Below are positions 49,809-59,137 of a stretch of DNA of 64,000 nt, in pieces. This DNA is from Caprella mutica (lineage: Eukaryota; Arthropoda; Malacostraca; Amphipoda; Caprellidae): contig CANNZV010000113.1 of NCBI GenBank assembly GCA_947561585.1, forward strand, positions 487,999-551,998. The letters run 5' to 3'. Within the stretch, counting starts at the first letter, position 1, and each line of letters begins with the position of its first letter. Under the pieces are notes generated by a model that ran no database searches, was not told the origin of the DNA, and saw only the letters and a list, made by a program, of their open reading frames with translations. The translations under genes were made by a program, and so were the position numbers.

Positions 49809-50632
49809 TATATCAACAACTCCTAATTCACATTTATTGCATGAAAATGCACATTAAGGAAGATTCTACTTATAACATGTCTAAAAATTACTTCCGTTTT
49901 CAAAATGATTCAAAAACTTGAACTCTGTCACCAATAACTGTATTGCGCATACTAAACAATTAATAGCTCTTTATTTTAACTCTATAGTATTTCTCCACGA
50001 AAAGGAAGGCAATCGCAACATTTAAATGTAAATGACCTTAATAGTGATAGTACTGTTAAGGGTTTGAACATCGGCTTCAATCACTCAGGGTCATGTAACT
50101 GACATCGGAAGGAAATGAAAGGAGCAGTAAACTTTTTAAAACAACCTTTTTCTCTCTTGTTACTAAATCCACAGAGAAACATTAATAACAAAAAGTGTCA
50201 TTCAATTTTCAAAAATAGGATCAAAGAACTATATTAAATTAATAGGCAACTATAGAGTCACCTTCTGAGGTAATTCACAGTTAGCACAAATAAATCGCAT
50301 TCGCAAAATATCGCAAACTTTGCCATTTTTATAATTATTTTGACGGTCTAGTTTAATTTATATTAATTAACTTTCTATTGAAAAATTAAACTTAATCACT
50401 GACGCATATTTTAGCTCTAGTAAAGTGTTTGCTTCAATTTCATCGAAAGACAGCCGATTATGTAAACAAACAGATCGCAGTGCCTTTCACAGTCACATAC
50501 ATAACAATCTCCGGATTTCTTTTTGGTTGTTACCAATATTTCAAACGAATGAATTATCACAAATAACTAACAACATTTTTTACAGTAAGTGCCAATATTT
50601 TACACAAGTTCACTGCCCTTTTTAAATACGTT
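49809..50632. other. Unique sequence, nothing recognised
   Basis: No supportable gene or repeat. Confidence 0.4.
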
Positions 50633-50700
50633 TGGTTTTGAAGAAGCAGTCAGGCAGGAAAATGATTCTAGGAACAAAATCACCAGCAACCTTTAAAAAA
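50633..50700 (+). repeat. R1 dispersed repeat, 5' fragment
   Basis: TTTGAAGAAGCAGTCAGGCA and ACAAAATCACCAGCAACC match the start of R1. A second R1 copy starts about 190 bp further on in the same orientation. Confidence 0.6.
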
Positions 50701-50889
50701 TAATATACGATATACAGTTCTAGGGTTTGAAAATTTTATTCACTTTTAATAAATCCAGTGATATTAATTAATTAATGAAGAAAATAATCATGAATAGTTA
50801 TCATAAAGCAAGATGAAATCACTGTTGGGGTTACGATAATTTATATTTACATTCAAACTTTGAAATAAAAAGTTGAACATTTAATTTAG

Positions 50890-51055
50890 TAGAGGTTTAA
50901 CGTCTGCTTCGGAAACAAAGGTCAAATAACTGACATAAATAGGAAATTAAATACAAGGGACTTTAAGAAGCAGTCAGAAAGGAAAGTGGCTCCATGAACA
51001 AAGTCACCTACCACCAGTCAGTGACACTGCTCATGGATGCAGAAAAGAGGGAAAC
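50890..51055 (+). repeat. R1 dispersed repeat, 5' half
   Basis: Close match to 29800-29960: GGTTTAACGTCTGCTTCGGA, AATACAAGGGACTTTAAGAA, GTGGCTCCATGAACAAAGTC and CTCATGGATGCAGAAAAG. It ends abruptly after the last motif. Confidence 0.8.
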
Positions 51056-52433
51056 ATTTGGACAGTGAAGAATTAAATTAACCGTATACAAGATATTATC
51101 ATGACAAATCAGTTCCATGAGTTATCAAACTAAAGATATCACCTCTTTATAGTTTGAGCATCTAATGATAACATTGCCTTCACTGATATTGAATACACTG
51201 GTTTTAACAATATCTTTATTTCCATGCTGTTCTACGAACGTCAGTATGATATGTAAATAAGTGAATAAATCAGATAAATTAGACACCAAATGTATGGATT
51301 CAATATTTCTACGAGTGCAGTGATGACGAGGTACAATACGGCTCAGTCATTGGCTGATCAGCCTCACATCGTTCTCTGATTGGTTCCTTATATTCGCGCC
51401 AAGAGGTTTGATATAACAGCCTAGAAAGTGGTACTTGTTGCGTATTTCACTGTACTGTAGGCGCATACCTTTGTACCTACCTACCTACCTAATCAATCGA
51501 GTCATAAAGGGTCAAGGAACAACCAATGTTGGTAGCTAAGTACCAACACAACCAGACTAAACTAAATCTTAAACCAGGCCAAACAGTAGGTGGATAGGTA
51601 TACACACTACTAACCAATTAGTGGGACATTATGTACCCACAACTAGTTACACTATCTATCCACAACAAATAATGCTATTAAAGTATTAATATCAGTTTGG
51701 AATAGAATAATTAATAACGAGTTTGTAAAATATAAGAGACGCTTCAATAAACAGTATAATCAATATAGAATGTTCCAATAGAAATAATATCGATATTTAA
51801 AATTAATTGTTCGCGCCCGATTTCACTTCCATAATATGGATATAATTATAGAATTAGAAATGAATAGAAAAGATATCCATAAGTTTCCTTTATGTTCAAG
51901 GTTTCCAATGATAATAGAGTACTACTACTTAGTTATTTTACATAACAACTAATCATTTCTTTTTTGAAATTAGTATTCACAATTATCGATCAATACGATC
52001 ATATCAATAAATATAATTATTTTCAGGTAATCAAATAAAATATTCTCTAAATTAATATTAATAAAATGTAAATTAAATTCAAATAGGAAAGTATACGTTA
52101 CAAAATGCAAAGAACATTTTCTATGATGTATAGGAAAGAAAATTTAAAGGAGAGACTATATCATTCTAAGAGAGTATAGACAAACCAACAGTATTCGCAA
52201 TATATATATAGTATAGTGGTATAATAGATTTACTTTATATAGGTATAGCTGAATATATCCATTAAAAAGCTAGACAGCAAAAGCAAGTAAAATACTCCCC
52301 ATCATTTCCTCGATATCTGCTTTAGTACATTTAAATACAAGACTGATAGGAGAAAAATCATGATAGTTTAAACAATGTTTAGAAACGTTTGCTATAGAAA
52401 AGATATCAATATAATTTTCTTTCGTTCACTCAC
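51056..52433. other. Sequence downstream of the last recognised DSL-gene exon
   Basis: This is intron or flanking DNA for the minus-strand gene. It includes an (ACCT)n stretch at 51475-51490 and a G+C-richer patch at 51300-51440 with CCAAT-like motifs (ATTGGCTG, GATTGGTTCC). That is suggestive at most. No exon continuing the DSL domain was found. Confidence 0.4.
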
Positions 52434-52600
52434 CTGTTTGTTGGTGCATCTTGCTCCACTATAAGGAGGCGTGCATATCACCCTCACACCGTAAATGATG
52501 GAGGAGGCGTAGTTCATCACCCTCCTCTGAGTCTGCCACGCCTGGCCCGCTGCCACGGAGAGACGGGCAGCGTGGCGCGACACCAGGGTGCCCGCCCTGT
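52434..52600 (-). CDS. DSL-ligand exon d: linker and start of DSL domain
   Basis: 167 nt, completing Asp285 and encoding residues 286-340. The acceptor CCCCTAACAG ends at 52601 and the donor CAG|GTGAGT starts at 52433. Residues 286-303 are an Ala/Arg-rich linker. QAWQTQRR resembles the W-Q/K-T segment before the DSL domain. Residues 319-336 (IIYGVRVICTPPYSGARC) match the DSL opening Y-x-(I/V)RV-x-C-x8-C. In most DSL domains the third Cys is four residues after the second. Here that position is Gln340, the last codon of the exon. The third Cys is therefore either shifted by at least one residue into the next exon or lost. The donor is strong and phase 0. Confidence 0.85.
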
Positions 52601-55600
52601 CTGTTAGGGGCAGATAATGGATCATAGCAAGATAATATTCAGTAGTACTGTTCAATAATTATTCATAACTTAAGGGCAGTACACACGTAGGTTTCTTCAA
52701 GTCTTTCCACCAGACTTTTTGCTAAGCTCCTCCTACTTTTTTCACGAGAATATAAGAAAAAAAGATGTAATTATTATTTATTTCAGTTGGTATCCATGAT
52801 ACCTGCAGGTATCATGGATACCAACTGAAATAAATAAGTTCTGTTTGAGGTAGTTACATGCAAACTAGTTAATTAGCCCCAATATTAAGGTAACACAATC
52901 ACCCCCTCACTCACCCTTAGCTCCAATACTCTTGCTGTTGTTGAAAAGGTTACCAGTGACGTCATGCCAAGCCTCTACTATAAGTCGGAAACTAACCTGT
53001 AGAGAAAAAGAAATGAGAAAAATGTTCTATATTTAAGACCCTCCCACGCAAAAAACAACCCAGAAATAGATATTTCTGACAGATATTTTACACCAATTAA
53101 ATATAAATAATGCGATTGCTTCTTTTAGCCTGAAAATTAGACAAAACAACAAAATCGTTTTAAGATTTCGAATCTGTAAAATTATTGCTTCACCAGCGAA
53201 TATTTTGGCTCGTGCGCATTTTTAGCCTCTGTCATCGAATGGGTCAGTTTTTCGCGCGGGAAGTTTTAACATGGTTTTCAAAGGTTTTTCAATACTTTGT
53301 AACTAAAAGCTCTCAATATGAGAATTAGTGTGTTCATTTGTACATAAACTTACAGGCCACTCCGTGACGAAAGGAAATGTGATGTCAAGAGCTCCCTCTA
53401 CATTAGCTCTCAGAGAACTGTTGGCTATGACTTCTGTGACTATCAGCCCCAGGGTACAGGGAATGTTAGGGTTGAACTGGCCACTCGTTCTGCCCCTATT
53501 TCTCCCAATGGACCTGCCACTGCTCTTCCTCGCCTTCTTCAGGTGCTCCTTGTAACTGTAGGGGCGGCTGTGGGAGTTGGAGAAGCCGTTAGAGGCTCTA
53601 CGACTGAGCATCATCTTGTGGCGTATCTCCTTGAGACTGGGCATAGAGAGGGGGCTTCTGCTCTCCCTAACGAGGGAGGGGGTGGAGGAGGGAGGCACGG
53701 TTGGCAGGAAACCATTGGAGGCTTTTCGTGACTGGGGGGAGGCAGGTTTGGACAAGAGGATGTTACGAGCACTGTGGGTAGCACAAACTCTGTAAAAGAA
53801 GAGCAACAACCTTAATTATTAGATAATTAAAAAACAAATTAATAACAACCTACAACAACCTTTAAAATAGAATTTTAAATCGGACAGCATATGCAATAAC
53901 TAATAACTTACAATAAACAGCCACCAATTATTTTAAGGCAAAATCTTTGAAAACTCGTCTATTTCCACAGGAAACTGAGTCATCTTGAGATAGGAGAATA
54001 TGAGGAATAAAAATTGATTGGCAATGCATGCCTTCTTACTACTTTCTAAAGGTTAAAATGTTATGCATTTGAAGGTTAATGGAATTTACAACCAGCACCA
54101 TTGTTTATTTTGACATACAACCCAGGTGTAGGAATTTATTAACAAACGAAGCACTTGGAAACAGGTCAAAGAGTGTCCTATCTGTACTTCTTGAGATTGG
54201 CAATTGGCCAGAAAATCATTCAGTTTAGATAGGAATGACTAATGATATTCAAAGTAACTGGTTTCCAAGTGTGTAATTTTGTTAACTTTTTATTTTGTTC
54301 ACTATAAGAAGTTCACCAACTGAAATCAGTAGCGTTCAGTTCAATCACGTTCACCTAAGCAAGGGAAATATTGAACATGGGTATGTTCCGAGTTATCGGG
54401 CAGTTCCACATTTTCAACCATAAAAAAGTTTTTAATTCAACATTTTAACTGGTTATCTATTCAAATTGGTATAATTTAAAAGTTAGAATGTTAAATTGCA
54501 TTTATTAATGGTTAAAAATGAGGAGCCACTTTACTACTCTGAGTTTAGCCAAGCAATGAAAGTCCTAGAACAAAATATATATTATTAGCAATAACTACCG
54601 CGTTTTATACATAAGATAAATTGATTCGGTACTATAAGAGTAGTAAAATGAAGCCTCTGTGATTACTCAATGCTATCTATAATGCAATCGAAAGGAAAGT
54701 CCATATTTTAGACAGTTAGTGACTAAAATTTTAGTACTTCCGACTCTCATATTTTTTCTCAAATAAAATAATTTACATAGAAAGACAAGATAAATATTTG
54801 AGAAACACGATGAGTTTACAATATTCTTAATCTTTTACATTTGTAAAGAAGTTTGATAAATCACAATATTTAGATTATATATACTCTATAATTAGGTAAA
54901 TTAGTTGATATTTAATGTCATAATTAATCAATCACAATGTATTTCAATAGGTAATACTAATCATAACTGTACCTTGCACATCAATATTAAGTCTTTAGAT
55001 GCATATCTTTTATTTTCGTTCAAATGGTGATAATTGATAGTAAATTGGATAATTTAAATAAAAACTTCCAAATTAGTAGCTACCTACAGTCAAATAATAG
55101 TATATCTGTAATGATTTTAAAACAGTTCACTAATTTCACATTTACTAAAAGAAACTTTACTAATTGTAATGCTTAAAGATATTTTATAATTGGTCTGGGT
55201 ACACCACGACAAATTTGTAAGATTTGAAAATAAAATAATAGTAAAATATAGAACTGTGATTTGAGATATTAACATCATGCAGTGATTCTTTTTTTTTTTT
55301 TGCTAGTACATATGACAGTTTAATAGGAACCTTAGCACTATCCTGCATTTCCTCTGGGAGGTAAAACCCACACCCAGGAAAGATTCCCCTGCAATTAACC
55401 ACATGTGCATTAACTTACCGTCATAATTAGACAGAATAATTAAAAATACCAACATCCTTTGTCTTTTATATCAAATGATATTATAATTATAAAGATACTA
55501 TATGCATGGATACAAAGTATTCATCCAACTACAGTGATAGGAAGAATAAATCCCCTTTTTATTGCACACAAAGTAACAAGCTTACTAACAAAGTGTTAAG

Positions 55601-55950
55601 GTTGCAATTTCTCACCTGAAAAATAGTCTGCAATGTCCTTTGCAAGTTGGTTCATCTTTGAAGTCCATACAACAGTCACCGTCAGCATCTTTGTTGGAGG
55701 GGTTGAGGAACTCCGTGATCCTCACCCTGAGAACCCCTCTGCGAACAGGGGCAGTCTCTTTGGGTTCAGGGGGCGAGAGGTCCAACTCGCTGTGTTTAAT
55801 AACGGTGGCTAAGAGCTTCTCTTTACTGTCCTCTAGAGGTCTGCTTTGTATTGAAGCTGTTTTGAAGAGACTGTTACTGCTAGAAACACTGTTGTCTCGC
55901 AGAGGGGGGACAACAGGCTCTCCTATTTCAACAGAGCACACTGTTGGTAA
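52434..55950 (-). CDS. Divergent Delta/Serrate-type Notch ligand (partial gene, 4 exons)
   Basis: Joining 55950-55616, 53789-53354, 52996-52915 and 52600-52434 gives exactly 340 codons with no stop. All junctions use GT/AG and agree in phase (2, 0, 1). The product matches DSL ligands, single-pass membrane proteins that bind Notch on neighbouring cells. Residues 72-117 resemble the start of the MNNL domain (GDCC...C...CRLFFRVC). Residues 222-269 resemble its second half (PCTLGLIVTEVI, FPFVTEWP, SFRLIVEAWHDVTGN). Residues 304-336 resemble the start of the DSL domain (WQT, YGVRVIC, C-x8-C). EAWHD favours Delta over insect Serrate. Odd points are a 70-residue extension before MNNL, about 100 extra residues within MNNL, and Gln where the third DSL cysteine is usual. 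The signal peptide, EGF repeats, membrane segment and tail are not in view. Confidence 0.85.
52774..52837. repeat. 64-bp perfect palindrome in a 314-bp intron
   Basis: Each half reads TTATTTATTTCAGTTGGTAT then CCATGATACCTGC, and the halves are perfectly complementary about the centre GC at 52805/52806. It lies in the intron between exons c and d of the DSL-type gene. The central GATACCTGCAGGTATC and GGATACCA motifs are also inside the longer MITE copies at 11216 and 62833, so it is probably the core of a MITE whose outer arms have been lost or diverged. Confidence 0.9.
52915..52996 (-). CDS. DSL-ligand exon c: end of MNNL (82-nt exon)
   Basis: 82 nt, residues 258-284 plus the first base of Asp285. 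The acceptor is TTTCTCTACAG ending at 52997 and the donor is G|GTGAGT at 52914. It encodes VSFRLIVEAWHDVTGN followed by an Asn/Ser/Lys-rich stretch. The SF-LIVEAWHD signature follows directly on the Phe-Pro-Phe...Trp-Pro of the previous exon, as it does in Delta. The exon is too short to stand out as an open frame. I found it by asking what should follow Trp-Pro, because exons b and d do not join in phase without it. That makes it strong independent support for the gene model. Confidence 0.9.
53022..53275. repeat. Dispersed repeat filling most of a DSL-gene intron
   Basis: Second copy of the repeat at 38026-38275. It takes up about 250 of the 357 bp of the intron between exons b and c, leaving unique sequence only around the splice sites. 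Confidence 0.8.
53354..53789 (-). CDS. DSL-ligand exon b: MNNL middle with Ser/Arg-rich insertion
   Basis: 436 nt, completing Arg112 and encoding residues 113-257. The acceptor TTTTACAG ends at 53790 and the donor CCT|GTAAGT starts at 53353. It opens with VCATHS, completing the conserved F-R-V-C of MNNL, and closes with PCTLGLIVTEVI and DITFPFVTEWP, both recognisable MNNL segments. Between them, residues 119-221 have no counterpart in known Delta or Jagged proteins that I recall. They are rich in Ser, Arg, Lys and Pro and contain the motif RKASNGF at 133-139 and RRASNGF at 175-181. The exon is G+C-rich and open throughout, so the extra segment appears to be real coding sequence, not a retained intron, though I cannot exclude the latter. 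Confidence 0.85.
54379..54550. mobile_element. Decayed foldback MITE, TA-type family, in an intron
   Basis: The left arm, GGGTATGTTCCGAGTTATCG and GGCAGTTCCACATTTTCAAC, resembles copy 8. The right arm is a diverged complement ending CTGAGTTTAGCC. An inner inverted pair (TTTTTAATTCAACATTTTAA / GAATGTTAAATTGC) is still visible. Confidence 0.7.
55080..55315. repeat. Dispersed repeat, second copy at 13860-14085
   Basis: Aligned blocks are listed under the first copy. This one lies in the 1826-bp intron of the DSL-type gene and contains a T-run at 55290-55301 not present in the other copy. Confidence 0.75.
55616..55950 (-). CDS. DSL-ligand exon a: N-terminal extension and MNNL start
   Basis: 335 nt, encoding residues 1-111 and two bases of Arg112. 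The acceptor is CTTTCAG at 55957-55951 and the donor CAG|GTGAGA at 55615. Residues 1-71 are Ser/Pro/Glu-rich with no recognisable domain and a single Cys. Delta-family proteins normally go almost straight from signal peptide to MNNL, so this is an extension. Residues 72-111 carry GVLRVRITEF, the adjacent pair Cys93-Cys94, then Cys103, Cys107 and RLFF, in the order seen at the start of MNNL. The reading frame entering from upstream is phase 0. The exon with the initiator Met and signal peptide must lie at higher coordinates and was not identified. Confidence 0.85.
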
Positions 55951-56603
55951 CTGAAAGAGAAAAGCAATGTCAGTAAATGAAGATAGTCAATGTAGTCAAG
56001 TAGCTGATAGCAATATTAATATTGTGTATATTGACATTAAGAAATTCATTTAATTATTATAACAATACACTCAAACTATGAAAATACATCACATGAGTTA
56101 GAAAGAAAGGTATAAATTTGAAGTAAATTAATGAATTTCAATGATTCAAAGGAAACGGTACATAAATAAGGAAGATAGAGTACACTCTTTTAATTTCTTG
56201 AAGCTATTAAATACAATTAATTTCCATTTGGTTAAGAAACCAGTTTCGAGCTGAGCATTAGCTAAATACCAGACTGAGGTAAGAGGAAGGCAATAGTAAC
56301 TGTTACTCGTATTTCAAGCACCAAATCGCAGGAAAACATTCCACTCGAACAGTTATGCTTCGATAAATCTTATTATTATACCATTGCAGTTTCCTGCAAG
56401 AACTCTCATCAACTGCAATGCATTTACATCTTATTGGATGCATCTTCTACTGCAACTCAAAGGTTCTGAGGTTACATTGCTAGGAATACATTCTAGGGAA
56501 GGAAGGAATATGGAAAATACAAAGTAATTCTTAAGAACATGAGTATATAATGAACTATGTTTATAATTAGGACTACATGACATAGCCAGAGACGATTAAA
56601 GTA
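55951..56603. other. Sequence upstream of the first recognised DSL-gene exon
   Basis: Probably intronic. The branch/pyrimidine region TGCTTTTCTCTTTCAG directly precedes the exon. No further exon was identified. Confidence 0.45.
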
Positions 56604-56781
56604 AGGTAAGTTCGAATTATTAGTCGGCTCCACATCTTCGGTCATATAAGAAAAAACGATTTAACCATACTATTAATTTTTATTTTTATTGGTGATCCAA
56701 TTAAAATAAAATAATTATTATAATATCGTTTTTCTAATATGACCGAAGATGTGAAATCGTCAAATAATTCGTAATTAACCC
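56604..56781. mobile_element. Foldback MITE, TA-type family, copy 9
   Basis: TA flanks both ends (56602-56603 and 56782-56783). Arms run AGGTAAGTTCGAATTATTAG to TAATTCGTAATTAACCC. The core contains GGTGATCCAATTAAAATA, a remnant of the long-form centre. Confidence 0.9.
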
Positions 56782-58289
56782 TATTACGAGTGACTAAGAT
56801 GCAAATGATGATTCACCTGCCTAATTGTTTAGACTAACTATTTCCATATCCTAATTCTGCCATAGCATGACTCAAACGGTACAGGAAACAAGAAGGTTAG
56901 ACGCGAAAACTTACGGAGAGAACTAAGTTAAAATAATTGTGAATTAGCGAACAATAACAGAAACAATAAATATATAAGTATGACAGGTAGGTACATAGTT
57001 AATATTACGCATCTACCTACATATTTTACGCTTATTTGGTCCGTAAAATGACACTTAAACTTGAAGGTCACTAAAGCGAACCATGTTAGTAAACTATGAT
57101 ATAATATTGAACAGTATATATTTGTAATACCTTTAATTGTAATTAGTAACTCTTTAATATGTAACATTGTTGAACAATTAAAATAATTAAAATATTAATA
57201 GCTATAATTTTTTTTTACTATTTTCAAAGTGATCATTCGTATGAACAAATTATCAATTAAATATCTAATTATTTCTTTCCGGTTTTTAAATTGTTTTTAA
57301 TGTTTAAGATAATTTGCATTTTCTTGATAAAACGGAGCCCTATTTCCTAGAACGCTTCTAACCTGAAGAAGATTTACAAAGGTTAGCTATGCATCTGCAT
57401 AAATAACACATTATAATGCATTCTTCACAATGCACCTTAATGCATTCCTAAAAATTGAATTAGAATTTAAATTAATTCCTTCAATGCATCCAAACCGAAG
57501 AAAACTTGTGTAGTATATCTACAAAAAAAATTAAAAAAATAATTGGAAAGATATATTTATATATTTATTCTGAATAACTCAACCTTTTTGAAGTTTATTC
57601 AAGCAAATATCTTTGAAGCCACATAATATCGAGTGTACAATCAAGCGAAAAATTTTGAAAATAAAACAAAAACCTGAATAAACTGTCATTAAGACGAGAT
57701 AAAATCTTTCTATAATAAAAAATATTACATTGGAGAGGAATTTTATGAGCACTATGTATTATGATATTTATCTCATTATTTTTATTTTATAAATTGTTCT
57801 ATTTTCAATGGAATAAAATACAATTAGCAGCAGCAATCACTAAGTAGAATAAAAATTGCATCACGCTATCCTAGTGAGTAGCGTACTATATGACATGTGT
57901 TTATTTTGTTTGTATTTTTAATGCTTTAATCCCGTTCATTGCCATGAGTATAATAATTATATCATTTCAGTAGGATGATTAGCCTTCAAGGTGCCGATAT
58001 GGAAGATATTAGTCATCACTGTATTTGAATATTTAAACTGTTTGGTACAAACAAAACACATAGAGTAACGGAACAAATATCTAATGTGAACTAAACAGAC
58101 CCAAAGAAAATTTCAAAATGTTAATATTACATCAAAAATGAGCATTAAAAAATATTTATAATGGAGAGAATAGTGATCATAATTATATATATTTTAATTA
58201 TTTTTCATATAATTATTCACAATGAATCATTTTAATGACCATATTTTGATATATTTTTTTAATAAGGCCCTACTGAAATTTTCATTCGG
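56782..58289. other. 1.5 kb of unique A+T-rich sequence, nothing recognised
   Basis: No signal-peptide exon for the DSL-type gene and no repeat could be supported. Confidence 0.45.
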
Positions 58290-58291
58290 TA

Positions 58292-58731
58292 CAAGCAGGT
58301 CCCACTTTTATTACCAAAATAACGACAGAGTATAATTTCAAATGACAATAAGAACGAGGTATGACTAGAAGTTATTATATAATTGTAACTGCTTAAACAT
58401 TTCATTTTCTATGACTTAGATTGAAAGAAAATAATATTGAGGGCCCAACTTAGCGTGTATTACGGCGTTTGTTGCCAGAAGCTAATGAAAATTCTGTGAT
58501 GAAAGTTCAATGTAGTGAATGAATTAAAAATTCTTATAAAGACTAATTTACTTCATGAACCAATTGCATCTAATAACCTCATCTGAATAATAATATTGAT
58601 GCTTATAGTAGTTACCGTGAAATAATCACCACAAAAAATGGTCTCCGTTTTCTATGTAAACCGAGACGTGTTTTGCAATTATTTCAGCTTTTTTTTAAGA
58701 AGCGGGGTGTAATAAAAGCGGAGCCTGCTTG
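58292..58731. mobile_element. 440-bp inverted-repeat element bounded by TA
   Basis: The left end is CAAGCAGGTCCCACTTTTAT plus TAC and the right end GTAATAAAAGCGGAGCCTGC plus TTG, complementary over about 23 bp with a few mismatches. TA lies immediately outside both ends (58290-58291 and 58732-58733). TA duplication suggests a Tc1/mariner-type MITE, unrelated in sequence to the GGGTAAG family. No coding sequence inside. Confidence 0.78.
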
Positions 58732-58737
58732 TATTTA

Positions 58738-59008
58738 ATTTGCATCGGATAATTGTAATCTTACCATAATGATAAAATATATCATTAGAGTTATAAAATA
58801 GGAAGAATATGCCTACTTCAGAGACAGTAGACAGCTCCATACTTCTCATGTCTCACACTTATAACAGTAACGTACATTAGCTAGAGTAATAAAAAACTAA
58901 TAACTACTTTACTGGTTAACGACTTACGGAAACTACATGGAAAGTTATTTTAGTTGTGGATTGGGATAACTTATACCGTTAGTAATACTCCAGTACATTG
59001 CAACTAAA
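58738..59008. other. Unique spacer
   Basis: Nothing recognised. Confidence 0.4.
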
Positions 59009-59137
59009 GTACTCACACAGACCAACCAGTACTCACACAGACCAGTACTCACACAAACCAGTACTCACACAGACCGTACTCACACAGACCAGTACTCACA
59101 CAGACCAGTACTCACACAGACCAGTACTCACACATAT
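59009..59137. repeat. Tandem array, 16-bp unit, about 8 copies
   Basis: The unit is AGTACTCACACAGACC, with one 15-bp copy lacking the A of CAGT and one AAACC variant. Confidence 0.93.

Larger units (their letters stand above)
53790..55615 (-). other. Intron between DSL-ligand exons a and b (1826 bp)
   Basis: GT at 55615-55614 and AG at 53791-53790. It contains a decayed MITE (54379-54550) and a dispersed repeat (55080-55315). The rest is A+T-rich unique DNA. Confidence 0.8.

Noticed and set aside
51300..51440. Promoter-like patch with CCAAT-type motifs and a TATA-like run
   Set aside because: Motifs this short occur by chance, and no first exon could be linked to it on either strand.
53328..53795. 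Plus-strand open frames opposite exon b
   Set aside because: The minus strand has matching splice sites and recognisable MNNL segments. The plus-strand frames are shadows.
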